A DNA stretch of 64,000 bases from Collinsella sp. An268. Lineage in GTDB: Bacteria > Actinomycetota > Coriobacteriia > Coriobacteriales > Coriobacteriaceae. Every line of letters starts with the position of its first letter. The first letter of the stretch is position 1. The notes under the pieces are model-generated. The model saw only the letters and a program-made list of their open reading frames with translations. It did not search any database and was not told the origin of the DNA. Positions 1 to 8,622 of the stretch are shown in pieces. The stretch lies in NCBI RefSeq assembly GCF_002159765.1, contig NZ_NFJH01000002.1, positions 124,001 to 188,000 of the forward strand. The letters are read 5' to 3'. The translations under genes were made by a program, and so were the position numbers.

Positions 1-2
1 AC

Positions 3-938
3 CAGCTGGGCATCGATTCTTTTGACTTGGCGGATGCCGAGGGCCCGCGCCGCGAGCACATGGCGAGCGCCGATTTGCGCGCGTGGATGGCCACGCACCA
101 CCTCGACCTCACGCTCCGCCCCGGCAACGTGGGCTTTGCCGCCGGCGCCGAGGCGCCCTTCGGCGTGGCGGACACCTTCAACCCGCGCGACGCCTTTGGC
201 TCGCACTCCGACAGCGACCACGTCTACAACACCCCGCGGGCCTGGTACATGCAGCGCTGCCTGAACCCGCACGACCGTTGGGACGGCCCGGGCGCCGCGC
301 ACACGCCGGAGTCCGACACCATCCCCTGGTGCCGCGTGCCGGAGCGCAAGCTCACCATCGAGGACGTCAAGTACGTGCTCTCGGCCCACTACCAGGGCAC
401 CCCGTACGACCCGTACGGCAAGCTCGGCACCGAGGCCACGCGCGGTCTCTACCGGCCCATCGGCATCAACCGCAACGGCCAGCTCGCCGTGCTGCAGATC
501 AGGCCGGACCGCCCCGAGAGCTGCCGCGGCGTGCAGTGGATGGCCTTCGGCTCCAACGTCTTCAACGCGCTCGTGCCCTTCTACACCAACGTGGACGAGG
601 CGCCGGCGTATCTGGAGAACACCACCGAGCGCGTGACGAGCGAGAGCTTCTACTGGGCGAACCGCCTGATCGCCGCGCTTGCCGACGCGCGCTTCCGCGA
701 GAACTCCGCGCACATCGAGCGGTATCAGGAGAAGGTGGGCGCCCTCGGGCACCGCATGCTCAACGAGACGGACGCGGCGGTGGCCGAGCTCGAGGCCGAG
801 GCGGCGCCCTACCTGCTGAAGGATGCCAACGAGCGCATGGCGGCCACGCTCAAGACCGAGACGGAGAAGCTCCTCGGCAGCGTGCTCTACACCACGAGTC
901 TCGCTATGAAGAACGCCTTCGCCATGTCCGACAACTAG
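3..938 (+). CDS. C69 family dipeptidase, C-terminal part (5' end outside window)
   Basis: This is the C-terminal portion of a C69 (U34) dipeptidase, an Ntn-hydrolase-type enzyme that cleaves dipeptides. The reading frame is open from base 3, so the true start and the N-terminal nucleophile cysteine lie outside the window. The visible 300 or so residues contain the family-like stretch HYQGTPYDPYG near residue 132 of the visible frame, and end in a helical region with alternating Ala/Glu. No transmembrane segment is seen in the visible part. A hairpin follows the stop codon, so the gene probably ends its own transcript. The family assignment is from pattern recognition; the substrate is not known. 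Confidence 0.8.
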   Translation, partial: QLGIDSFDLADAEGPRREHMASADLRAWMATHHLDLTLRPGNVGFAAGAEAPFGVADTFNPRDAFGSHSDSDHVYNTPRAWYMQRCLNPHDRWDGPGAAHTPESDTIPWCRVPERKLTIEDVKYVLSAHYQGTPYDPYGKLGTEATRGLYRPIGINRNGQLAVLQIRPDRPESCRGVQWMAFGSNVFNALVPFYTNVDEAPAYLENTTERVTSESFYWANRLIAALADARFRENSAHIERYQEKVGALGHRMLNETDAAVAELEAEAAPYLLKDANERMAATLKTETEKLLGSVLYTTSLAMKNAFAMSDN

Positions 939-942
939 CGCG

Positions 943-978
943 CCAAGGCGGTGTCCCGGGTGCGGGGCGCCGCCTTGG
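943..978 (+). terminator. hairpin after C69 dipeptidase, possible terminator
   Basis: A 9-bp perfect stem (CCAAGGCGG at 943-951 with CCGCCTTGG at 970-978) lies 4 bases after the stop codon. There is no T-run after it, so termination function is likely but not certain. Confidence 0.45.
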
Positions 979-1079
979 GGCATCTGTGGCCGCCCGGTAC
1001 CAAAGACGCACCGGGTAACTAAGATGCGCCCGAGCGGGTAGAAGAGGGGCAACGATTCGTCAGCGGGAAAGGTGGACCC

Positions 1080-1547
1080 ATGGCCCAGTCATTTGAGGAT
1101 ATCGTCAACAACATGGTGAACATCGGCCTCGGCGTGGCCGCCACGGCGGCCGAGAAGGGCAAGGAAGTCCTGGACGACTTTGCCGCCAAGGGCTCCGAGG
1201 TGCGCGGCGAGGCCCGGCAGAGCGACTTCGCCCGCTCGATGGCCGACGTCTTTGAACAGGCGGGCGGCGCCTTTACCGACGCGACCGCGCGCTTCAGCTC
1301 CACGGGCGCCAGCGTGGCCGAGCGCATCCTGGACGAGCTCATCCTCGCCCGCGTGCGCCCCATGACCAAGACCGAGCGCATCGACTACCTCGCCCACGTG
1401 CGCGACCTCGTCGACTCCGTGGACGAGCGCACCGTGACCGTCGAGGTTGAGGTGGACGAGCCCGCCGGCGCGGACGCCCCGGCAGACGAGGTCGCCGCCG
1501 AGCCCGCGGACGCCCCCGCCGCCGACGCGTCGGATGCGAAGGCATAG
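1080..1547 (+). CDS. phasin-like small helical protein
   Basis: This 155-residue protein has an amphipathic helical N-terminal half beginning MAQSFEDIVNNMVNIGLGVA, which resembles phasin-family or granule-associated proteins, and an acidic Ala/Pro/Asp-rich C-terminal tail from about residue 120. The start ATG has an AAAGG purine stretch about 10 bases upstream. It lies 7 bp before an ABC1/UbiB-type kinase gene, so the two are almost certainly co-transcribed; similar phasin-like/ABC1 pairs occur in other Gram-positive bacteria. No PHA synthase is visible here, so a storage-granule role is not supported. A membrane- or lipid-surface role with the kinase is inference. Confidence 0.7.
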   Translation: MAQSFEDIVNNMVNIGLGVAATAAEKGKEVLDDFAAKGSEVRGEARQSDFARSMADVFEQAGGAFTDATARFSSTGASVAERILDELILARVRPMTKTERIDYLAHVRDLVDSVDERTVTVEVEVDEPAGADAPADEVAAEPADAPAADASDAKA

Positions 1548-1554
1548 CGCCCCC

Positions 1555-3345
1555 ATGCCGAAGGACAGCGCAGGGCAGGACCACGCAGCGGCCTTTGAGC
1601 CGCTCGTGCCCGAGGATACGGTGTATACCGAGGGTGCGCCCGCGGAGGAGGACCCGGTGCCGAGCCGCACCGCCCGCCGCCGCGAGCGCGCCGTCGACAC
1701 GGTGCCCGCCGAGCCGGAGGTCATGGCCGATACGGAGAAGTACCAGCTGACCCCCATTGGCCGCCGCCGGCGCATCGCGACCATCTTCCACATCGCGCGC
1801 AAGTACGAGGTGTGGAACAACATCACGCCTGTGCGCCTGCGCTGCATGCTGGAGGAGCTCGGCCCCATGTTCGTCAAGATGGGGCAGATCCTCGCCAACC
1901 GCTCCGAGATCCTCCCGCAGCGCTTCTGCGACGAGCTCCGGCGTCTCCGCACCGAGGTCGACCCCGTGCCCTACCGCGTGGTGCTCGAGTGCCTCGAGGC
2001 GGAGTACGGCCACAAGCTCGGCGAGATCTTTGACGCCGTCGACCCCAACCCGCTCGGCAGCGCCTCGCTCGCCCAGGTGCACCGCGCCCGCCTCGTGACG
2101 GGGGAGGACGTCGCCATCAAGGTGCAGCGCCCCGGTGCCCAGCAGGTCATGGCGCAGGACATCGACATCATGCGGTCGCTGGTGCGCCACATCTCGCGCT
2201 TTGTGAAGACCGACCAGTTCATCGATCTGCACGACGTGGTGGAGGAGCTCTGGCAGTCTTTCCGCGAGGAGACGAACTTCCTTATGGAGGCGCGGAACCT
2301 CGACGAGTTCTACGCCTACCACGCGAGCACGCCCGGCGTGTCGTGTCCGCGCTCCTACCTCGCCCTCTGCACCGAGCACGTCGTGGTGATGGACTATATC
2401 GAGGGCATCTCCATCGCCGAGCCCGACGAGCTCGTGGCGGCGGGCTACGAGCTTCGCGACGTGGGCGAGCGCATCGTCGACGACTATGCGACGCAGGTGC
2501 TCGACCATGGCTTCTTCCATGCGGACCCGCATGCGGGCAACATCATCCTGCGCGACGGCGTCATCTACTTCATCGACCTCGGCATGGTGGGACGCATGTC
2601 CAGCCACGACCGGCGTCTCGTGAAGGACATCGTCTTCGCCGTGGCGGAAAACGACGTGCCCAAGCTCAAGGACTCGCTCATGCGGTTCGCCGTGACGCGC
2701 GGCAACAACTCCGAGATCGACCACACGTCGTTTCTCTCGGACCTCGACTTCATCGTGGAGGACTTCGGCAGCCTCGACCTGCGCGACCTCGATATCGGTA
2801 AGTTTCTCACGGCGCTCATCAACCTGGCGCGCAAAAACGACGTCGAGCTGCCGAGCGTGGTCACGATGTTCGCACGCGGCATGGTGACGCTCGAGGGCCT
2901 GCTCACCGAGTATCTGCCCGACGTCAACATGATCGAGATCATCACCGCACATATCAAGCGCGAGAAGAGCAGCTACGCCCGCGCCCGCGAGCTGGCGGGC
3001 GATCTGGCGCGCAGCTCCGTGCGGGCGACCAAGGGCACGCTGGAGGCCGCCGAGCACCTCGGGCTCGCGTCGCGCATGCTCACGCGCGGTCAGCTCAAGC
3101 TCAACACCGAGGTCATCGGCTCGGAGGAGGTTCTGCGGCGCGTGGGCGCCATCGTGGACCGCCTGTCGATGTCGATGGTCATCGCCGGCCTCTTCATCGG
3201 GTCGTCCGTGGTGTACTACGCGCGCATCGAACCGGTCATCTTCGGTATCCCCGTCATCGGCTTTCTAGGCTACCTTGCGGCGCTGGTGCTCGCGCTCATG
3301 CTCGGGCGCGAGATCTGGCGGAACAGCCACGGCAAGCACCGGTAG
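1555..3345 (+). CDS. ABC1/UbiB (AarF) family atypical kinase
   Basis: The 596-residue protein is an ABC1/ADCK/UbiB-type atypical protein kinase. It shows the family KxGQ motif (VKMGQ at about 107-111), a VAIK lysine at about 189, a catalytic-loop-like HADPHAGN at about 322-329, and IDLG in place of DFG at about 340. Two hydrophobic segments near the C-terminus (about 540-590) should anchor it in the membrane. ATG at 1555 was chosen because the first in-frame region upstream overlaps the preceding gene. In respiratory bacteria relatives support ubiquinone synthesis; no quinone genes are visible here, so the role in this organism is unknown. It follows the phasin-like gene by 7 bp. Confidence 0.88.
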   Translation: MPKDSAGQDHAAAFEPLVPEDTVYTEGAPAEEDPVPSRTARRRERAVDTVPAEPEVMADTEKYQLTPIGRRRRIATIFHIARKYEVWNNITPVRLRCMLEELGPMFVKMGQILANRSEILPQRFCDELRRLRTEVDPVPYRVVLECLEAEYGHKLGEIFDAVDPNPLGSASLAQVHRARLVTGEDVAIKVQRPGAQQVMAQDIDIMRSLVRHISRFVKTDQFIDLHDVVEELWQSFREETNFLMEARNLDEFYAYHASTPGVSCPRSYLALCTEHVVVMDYIEGISIAEPDELVAAGYELRDVGERIVDDYATQVLDHGFFHADPHAGNIILRDGVIYFIDLGMVGRMSSHDRRLVKDIVFAVAENDVPKLKDSLMRFAVTRGNNSEIDHTSFLSDLDFIVEDFGSLDLRDLDIGKFLTALINLARKNDVELPSVVTMFARGMVTLEGLLTEYLPDVNMIEIITAHIKREKSSYARARELAGDLARSSVRATKGTLEAAEHLGLASRMLTRGQLKLNTEVIGSEEVLRRVGAIVDRLSMSMVIAGLFIGSSVVYYARIEPVIFGIPVIGFLGYLAALVLALMLGREIWRNSHGKHR

Positions 3346-3354
3346 ACGCGGGAA

Positions 3355-3990
3355 CTACGCCCGGGGTTGCGCCGCGCCCTCGAGCGCGCCCGGCTCCGCC
3401 ACGTTGACGATCTGGGTGTTGGCGAAGGTCCCGGTCGCCGGGTCGTAGGCAAACGTGAGGATGCAGCAGTTGGCGAGCTTCACGTCCTGCTCGCAGCGGG
3501 CGTACGCGGCCATCGTCGTCTTGAACAGCGTGATGATAGAACCGTGCGCCACCGCGAGCACGTCGCCGCCGTCGGCCTCCGCCATGAGGCGGCGCAGCGC
3601 TCCCACCATGCGGGCGCGGGCGCTCTCCTCCGAGTCGCCGCCCTCCGCCACGAGCGCGTCGCCCGGCTCCCACGGGTTCACGGGGAACTCGCTCATGGGA
3701 CGCCCCTCGTAGATTCCGTAGCAGCGCTCCATGAGGCCGTCCTCGTCGGTGCGGGGGAGCGCGGCGAAGCCCGGGTTCTCCTCGATGACGATATCGAGCG
3801 TGCGGTGCGCGCGGCCGAGGGGCGACGAGGCCAGGCGCGCGGGCCGTACATCGTGCTCGCGGTACCAGGCGGCCGCCCGGCGCGCCTGCTCGACGCCGAG
3901 CTCCGTGAGCGGGGCGTCGCAGCGGCCCTGTACGAGCTTGCGCACGTTGAACTCCGTCTGTCCGTGGCGCATCAGGTAGAGCATTGCCAT
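3355..3990 (-). CDS. histidine phosphatase family protein
   Basis: This 211-residue protein belongs to the histidine phosphatase (phosphoglycerate-mutase-like) superfamily. The catalytic RHGQTEFN motif sits at about residues 8-15 and a second conserved His region (VAHGS) at about 165. The substrate cannot be told from sequence; relatives act on phosphosugars, nucleotides or cofactors. It begins 2 bp after the stop of the upstream GNAT gene on the same strand, so the two form an operon. It converges on the ABC1 kinase gene, with 9 bp between stops. Confidence 0.85.
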   Translation of the reverse strand: MAMLYLMRHGQTEFNVRKLVQGRCDAPLTELGVEQARRAAAWYREHDVRPARLASSPLGRAHRTLDIVIEENPGFAALPRTDEDGLMERCYGIYEGRPMSEFPVNPWEPGDALVAEGGDSEESARARMVGALRRLMAEADGGDVLAVAHGSIITLFKTTMAAYARCEQDVKLANCCILTFAYDPATGTFANTQIVNVAEPGALEGAAQPRA

Positions 3991-3992
3991 AG

Positions 3993-4532
3993 CTAGAGCA
4001 CCTTCTCGTAAGCGACGCGGATGGGGTCGGGGTCATCGCGGGTGAGCAGGATGGTGCCGCACGCCGTGAAGCCCTTGCGCTCGAGCAGCCCGCGCATGGG
4101 GGTGTTGCCGGGATGGGTGTCCGCGCGCATGCTCTCGCAGCCCGCAGCGCGCGAGAGGCGCTCCGCCTCGGCAAAGAGGGCGCTCATAACGCCGCGGCGT
4201 GCGGCGGCACGGTTGACTGCCGTGCGGTGGATGGTGGCATAGCGGGCGTTAGCGCTCGTCGTCTGCGTGAACCAGGCGCCGTCGATGGCGTCGTATGTGG
4301 GGTCGCCGTCAAACGAGAGGGCGATGGTGCCGAGCGCGGCGCCGGTCTCGTCCTCCGCAAGGTAGCAGTGCCCCTGCGCGACGTCGCGCGCCACATCCTC
4401 ATGGTTGGGGTAGGTGCCGTGCTGCCACTGCGAGATGCCCAGCTCGGCGATAGCGGCCTTGCCCTCGCGGAGCACGTGCTCGACGGACGGGATGTCCCCC
4501 TCGTGCGCCCGGCGGATAGCGATATCTGCCAT
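3993..4532 (-). CDS. GNAT family N-acetyltransferase
   Basis: A 179-residue GNAT-fold acetyltransferase. The acetyl-CoA binding region is visible as a Arg-rich stretch followed by RGVMSALFAEAERLSRAAG (about 112-130), and the C-terminal part contains the usual ERKGF sequence. It is probably cytoplasmic and transfers an acetyl group from acetyl-CoA to an unknown amine. It is the first gene of a two-gene unit with the histidine phosphatase. The region upstream holds an inverted-repeat element. Confidence 0.85.
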   Translation of the reverse strand: MADIAIRRAHEGDIPSVEHVLREGKAAIAELGISQWQHGTYPNHEDVARDVAQGHCYLAEDETGAALGTIALSFDGDPTYDAIDGAWFTQTTSANARYATIHRTAVNRAAARRGVMSALFAEAERLSRAAGCESMRADTHPGNTPMRGLLERKGFTACGTILLTRDDPDPIRVAYEKVL

Positions 4533-4757
4533 AAAACCCCCTCATGGTTGCCTATCAACAGAAACGCCCCCGTAACGCGATGTCCACCGCGCGTCAGGGG
4601 CGAGCTGAAACACTATACCCCAAGTGGGGCCCCGCTCATTCAGCGTATCGTAAGGGTTTTATGGGCCTTCGGTGGGGGTTTCGGCGGGCCGCGCGGCAAA
4701 ACCCCGGGCGATAGTAGGGCATGGCGCCCGTCGGGGGCGATTCACGCGCCCGAAATC
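4533..4757. other. intergenic region upstream of GNAT gene
   Basis: No supported gene. This is the 5' region of the GNAT/phosphatase pair. It contains G-rich stretches and a run of T near 4657, but no clear promoter could be assigned. Confidence 0.4.
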
Positions 4758-4910
4758 AGGGGGTTATTAATTCTAGTGCCTGGTTTAAGGTGTATCTTGA
4801 ATGTAGCCGCAAAACCGGCCGGCGCTCTGACCTGCCCTTTTGCAAACAGGAAGCGCCCCCTCTACTTCAGAAGAGGGGGCGCAACTAGGCACTAGAATGA
4901 ATAACCCCCT
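4758..4910. repeat. 153-bp inverted-repeat (MITE-like) element, copy 1
   Basis: The element starts AGGGGGTTATTAATTCTAG at 4758 and ends with the near-perfect inverted copy finishing at 4910; the first 24 bases of the two ends differ at one position. Near the right end an 11-bp GC-rich stem (4853-4863 with 4872-4882) could also act as a terminator. It has no coding capacity. A copy of exactly the same length lies at 44186-44338 and shares the internal words TCTGACCTGC and CTCTACTTC. A decayed relative lies at 18491-18615. Confidence 0.85.
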
Positions 4911-5029
4911 GGCATGCCCATGGGCTGGGGGAGGAGCCTGGCACCGCGAAAGAAGGAGCCGGGCTCCCAAGCGGCAGACAATCAGCAGGTCAAGGCCCCG
5001 CAGGGCCGCTGCGGCGCCCACTCGGTCCG

Positions 5030-7093
5030 TTAGAACGCAAAGAAGTCGAAGCGCGGCGGAAGCTCCTTCACGCCATGGGTGCCCGGCTCCTCGCCGAGCG
5101 CGCGCACCAGCTCGTCGGTCGTATCGAAGATGTGCTCCCAGCTGAAGAACACGTCCGGATCCATGGCGAAGTGCTCGCAGATGAGCTCGCAGCCGCGCGG
5201 CACCACGGGGTGCATGAGCACGGTTGCGACGCGGAGCTCGGCGAACGCGTCCACGAGCGCCTGGTGCATGAGGGCGTCTCCGCCGGCCTGGTCCTCTTTC
5301 TGCGCCGCCTTGGCGGCCTTGCTCGCATCGCTCCAGCGCTTGTTGGCGGCGCGCAGGTACGCGTCGCACACGCCGAGGGCATGGTGAAACGCGAAGCGGT
5401 GGACGTCCTCCTCAAAGGAGCGGATGGCCTCCTCGGCGGCTGCGCGCACCTCGGGCGTCGCCTCGCCGGCGGGGATGCAGCCCGTGCGCACGCTGCTGGG
5501 GTCGCCCTCTTTGATCGCCACGCCGTAGAAGCAGGAGCGCGCGAGGCGGTTGAACACGCCCGTGAGCAGGGCGCCCTCTTTGAGGACGGGGTCGATGACG
5601 CGCTTGTCGTCGCGCGCGAGGAGCGGCGTGCCGTCCGGGTTCTTGCCGGTCTCGCGCAGGTCGTAGGCCTTCGGCGAGAAACTCACCGGCTTCTCGCCCA
5701 GGCCGAGCGAGAGGAAGTGCGCGCGCAGCTGCTCGGCATCGTAGTGCTCGAGCAGCTCAGAAGCGGGCGGCGGCGGCGTCTTGGAGCTCGAGCTCGCCTT
5801 CTTGCCCATGTAGAGCACGTGATAGTTGGCCACGAGCGTCGATTGCTGCATGTTGCAGCCGAGCGCCTCCCAGAGCGCCGTCTGCGCGATGCCGTAGAAG
5901 TAGATGTTGTCCTGCCCGATGAACTGGTAGGCGTGCGCGTCCGGCGTGCACCACCAGTCGTGCCAGTCGAGGGACGAGTAGCGCGCGTCGTCGCCGGCGC
6001 GCTCGGCCTCTGCGAGCGCGGTGCGGGTGAAGCTGATGGGCGCCCAGAGGCTCTCCGGCCACACCCAGCAGGTGAGCCCGCTGCAGCCGCAGGAATCGTC
6101 CACCGGCACGCCCCAGCTGATGTTGCCCGTGATGCGGAAGGGCACGAGCGCCTTGCCCGAGCGGAAGCGCACCCCGCCGCGCGCGAGCACGGCATGGGCC
6201 TCGTCGCGCTCGCGCCACGAGGGGAATACCACGGTAAACGAGCTCTTGTTGCCCTCGGGCTCCACCACGGTGTGGGCGGGGAGCTCGCCCTCGACGGCGT
6301 CGAACGCCTCGCGGAACTTGTTCTGGATGTAGAGGACGGGGTCGCCCAGCCACTCCTCCATCGTCTTCACCACCACGGGGCGGACGGTGTCGTCGTCCTC
6401 GAGCCCGTCGGTGTAGCGCGTGAGGTAGTCGCGGTAGGCGGGAAGGTCGAAGTAGAGGTTCTCGACGGGGCGGAGCTCGGGGGTCTCGCCCGTGAGCGCC
6501 GAGACGGGGGCGATGAGCTCCTCGGGCTCGAACTGGTGCCCGAGGTCGCACTCGTCGGCATAGGCCTTCTCGGACTTGCAACCCTGGATGGGGCAGCGGC
6601 CGACCACCTGGCGGCCGTTCAGGAACTGGCCGGCGCGCGGGTCGTAGAACTGCAGCGTCGAGCGGCGGGTGAGCACGCCCGCGTCCTTCAGGCGGTGGAG
6701 GATCTCGTCGGTCACCTGCTCGTGGACCTTGGCGGCGGGGGCGAGGGCGCTGCCGCCAAAGAAGTCGCATGCCACGTCGTAGCCGGCAAGGGTCGCCGCC
6801 TGACGGTCGTGGTTCTCCTCCACGTACTCCTCGATGGACTTGGCGTACCCCTCGTCGCAGAGCTTGCGGTAGCTCTCCATGATGGGCGAGCCGTAGCAAT
6901 CCGTGCCGGAGACGAAGAGGACGTTCTTGGCGCCGATGCGGTCGCGCAGGAAGCGCGCGAAGAAATCGGCGGGAACAAAGACGCCGCCGACGTGCCCGAA
7001 GTGCAGGTTCTTGTTGCCGTAGGGCATGCCCGCCGTTACGATGGCGCGGCGTGGCCACGTGGGGCGCGTTTGAGGGGTGGAGGTCTTGGCCAT
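5030..7093 (-). CDS. metG: methionyl-tRNA synthetase, variant KMSKS motif
   Basis: This 687-residue class I aminoacyl-tRNA synthetase charges tRNA with methionine. Visible features are the HIGH-type motif HFGH at 31-34, a zinc-type Cys/His knuckle region containing CPIQGC and CDLGH at about 165-190, and the domain just before the catalytic loop (ISWGVPV, FIGQDNI). The place of KMSKS is taken by KKASSSSKT at about 431-439, an unusual reading of this loop. No C-terminal tRNA-binding (EMAP-like) domain is present. The start at 7093 is supported by AAGGAG 11 bases upstream. It is divergent from the DUF3267 gene. Whether another MetRS exists elsewhere in the genome cannot be seen. Confidence 0.85.
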   Translation of the reverse strand: MAKTSTPQTRPTWPRRAIVTAGMPYGNKNLHFGHVGGVFVPADFFARFLRDRIGAKNVLFVSGTDCYGSPIMESYRKLCDEGYAKSIEEYVEENHDRQAATLAGYDVACDFFGGSALAPAAKVHEQVTDEILHRLKDAGVLTRRSTLQFYDPRAGQFLNGRQVVGRCPIQGCKSEKAYADECDLGHQFEPEELIAPVSALTGETPELRPVENLYFDLPAYRDYLTRYTDGLEDDDTVRPVVVKTMEEWLGDPVLYIQNKFREAFDAVEGELPAHTVVEPEGNKSSFTVVFPSWRERDEAHAVLARGGVRFRSGKALVPFRITGNISWGVPVDDSCGCSGLTCWVWPESLWAPISFTRTALAEAERAGDDARYSSLDWHDWWCTPDAHAYQFIGQDNIYFYGIAQTALWEALGCNMQQSTLVANYHVLYMGKKASSSSKTPPPPASELLEHYDAEQLRAHFLSLGLGEKPVSFSPKAYDLRETGKNPDGTPLLARDDKRVIDPVLKEGALLTGVFNRLARSCFYGVAIKEGDPSSVRTGCIPAGEATPEVRAAAEEAIRSFEEDVHRFAFHHALGVCDAYLRAANKRWSDASKAAKAAQKEDQAGGDALMHQALVDAFAELRVATVLMHPVVPRGCELICEHFAMDPDVFFSWEHIFDTTDELVRALGEEPGTHGVKELPPRFDFFAF

Positions 7094-7238
7094 GTGCGAG
7101 AAGCTCCTTGGATGCGGAGGGTGGTGATTGCCGAGGGCGGTGCGCGCGTGCGCGCCGTGCGCGACGCTTACGGACGCGGAGGTACCGCCGCCCCACATTA
7201 TCGCACAGGTGCCCGTGCGTGCGGGTACACTGGTCGAC

Positions 7239-7883
7239 ATGAGAAGAATCGGTGACATACACACGTTTGAGGACCGCGCCCTGCAGCGGTGGATGACGCG
7301 CGCGTCGTTTGCGGTGCTCGGCGCGACTGCGGCTCTTTCGGTCGGCCTCATGGTCGCCCTCGGCGCCTGCGCGCCCGAGGCGCTCGACCGGCCGCTCGCC
7401 GGCGTGCTCGGCATCCGCCCTATGGACTGGTTTGGCATGTGCGGTTGGTTCGCGGCGTTTGCCGCGGTCACGTTTGCGCTGCTTGCGGTGCACGAGCTCG
7501 TGCACGCCGCGCTCTTTAAACTCTTCGCGCCGCGCGGGGTGCACATCACGTTTGGCGCCAACTGGAAGGCGGGCATGCTCTACGCGTGCGCCGAGGGCGT
7601 CGTCTACACCCGCCGCCAGTACCTCGTGATCGCGCTCGGACCGAGCGTGGCGGTGACGGCTGCGGTGCTTATCGGCGCGATTGCGGCGGGCTGTCCTGTG
7701 CTTGCGGTCGGGCTCGCCGGCGTGCACCTGTGCGGGTGTACGGGCGACTGGTATTATGTGCGGACCATCCTCAGCGACCCGGCCATCACGCACTGCGAGG
7801 ACACCACGTGGGGCATGCGTCTCTTTGGGGCGGGGGAGGATCCGGGCGCCGACGACGTTGACGATAGGGAGGCCGCTGCGTGA
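7239..7883 (+). CDS. DUF3267 membrane protein with HExxH motif
   Basis: A 214-residue integral membrane protein of the DUF3267 family. It has four or so hydrophobic segments (about 27-50, 64-84, 128-150, 155-175) and an HELVH motif at 85-89, the zinc-metalloprotease signature, next to a membrane segment. Proteolytic activity is plausible but unproven for this family. Its last codon overlaps the GTG start of queH by 4 bp, so the genes are translationally coupled. ATG 7239 is preferred over upstream in-frame starts because those lie in the metG promoter region. Confidence 0.75.
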   Translation: MRRIGDIHTFEDRALQRWMTRASFAVLGATAALSVGLMVALGACAPEALDRPLAGVLGIRPMDWFGMCGWFAAFAAVTFALLAVHELVHAALFKLFAPRGVHITFGANWKAGMLYACAEGVVYTRRQYLVIALGPSVAVTAAVLIGAIAAGCPVLAVGLAGVHLCGCTGDWYYVRTILSDPAITHCEDTTWGMRLFGAGEDPGADDVDDREAAA

Positions 7884-8470
7884 CGCGTCTTCTGCTGCAT
7901 GCCTGCTGCGCGCCGTGCTCGCTCGAGCCGGTGCGCCTGCTTACCGATGAGGGCTTCGAGCCCACCATCTGCTGGACCAATCCCAACATCCAGCCCGCAG
8001 ACGAGCACGACCGGCGCCTCGCCGAGCTCAGGCGCTGGTGCGCGGCTGAGGGCATCCCGCTCATCGAGGCCGCCGAGGACACCGCCCGCTGGGAGGCGAC
8101 CGTGGCGCCCATCGGGGCGCTCCGGCGCGAGATGCGCTGCAGGGCCTGCTACGCGCTGCGCCTTGCCGAGGCGTGCCGGGTGGCCGTGGACGAGGGCTTC
8201 ACCCATATCGCCACCACGCTCGCCGTATCGCCCTACCAGCTCTTCGATACCTGTAACGATGTGCTCGAGCGCCTGGCGCGCGCCCACGGGCTCATCCCCG
8301 TCGTCCGCGATTTTCGCCCGTGGTACCCCGAGGCCACACGCCGCTCGCGCGAGCTCGGCATGTACCGTCAGAACTACTGCGGATGCCGCTTCTCGGCAGC
8401 CGAGGCCGCGCTCGACCGCGCCCGCCTGCGCGACGAGCGCCGCGCCCAGCATCAGCGCGGCGACACCTAG
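7880..8470 (+). CDS. queH: epoxyqueuosine reductase QueH
   Basis: QueH (former DUF208) reduces epoxyqueuosine to queuosine in tRNA, the last step of Q synthesis, and is an iron-sulfur and metal enzyme unrelated to QueG. The 196-residue protein has the expected cysteines: CC at 9-10 and C13 in HACCAPC, C87 and C90 in CRAC, and C167/C169 in NYCGC. The start is GTG overlapping the DUF3267 stop. queA, which makes the substrate precursor, follows after 152 bp, and tgt lies at 15809. Confidence 0.9.
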   Translation: MTRLLLHACCAPCSLEPVRLLTDEGFEPTICWTNPNIQPADEHDRRLAELRRWCAAEGIPLIEAAEDTARWEATVAPIGALRREMRCRACYALRLAEACRVAVDEGFTHIATTLAVSPYQLFDTCNDVLERLARAHGLIPVVRDFRPWYPEATRRSRELGMYRQNYCGCRFSAAEAALDRARLRDERRAQHQRGDT

Positions 8471-8622
8471 GCCGGCTCCCCGCTCCCGGCTCTCGGCTCG
8501 CGCCGCTCGCCCTGCGCGGCGGGGCCGCCACCTTGCGCGACGGGGCCGCCGGGCGCGCGCTGCGGCGGCTGGCGGGGCGTGGTAAGCTGTCATGCGGAAA
8601 AACCGCGAGAAAGGCCCCATCC

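Noticed and set aside
1339-3057. 572-codon minus-strand open frame opposite the ABC1 kinase gene
   Set aside because: Typical high-GC antisense shadow: Ala/Arg/His/Val-rich, no domain, lies entirely on top of a strongly recognisable kinase.
5075-7255. 726-codon plus-strand open frame opposite metG
   Set aside because: Shadow of the metG reading frame with no recognisable motifs; metG itself has synthetase motifs throughout.
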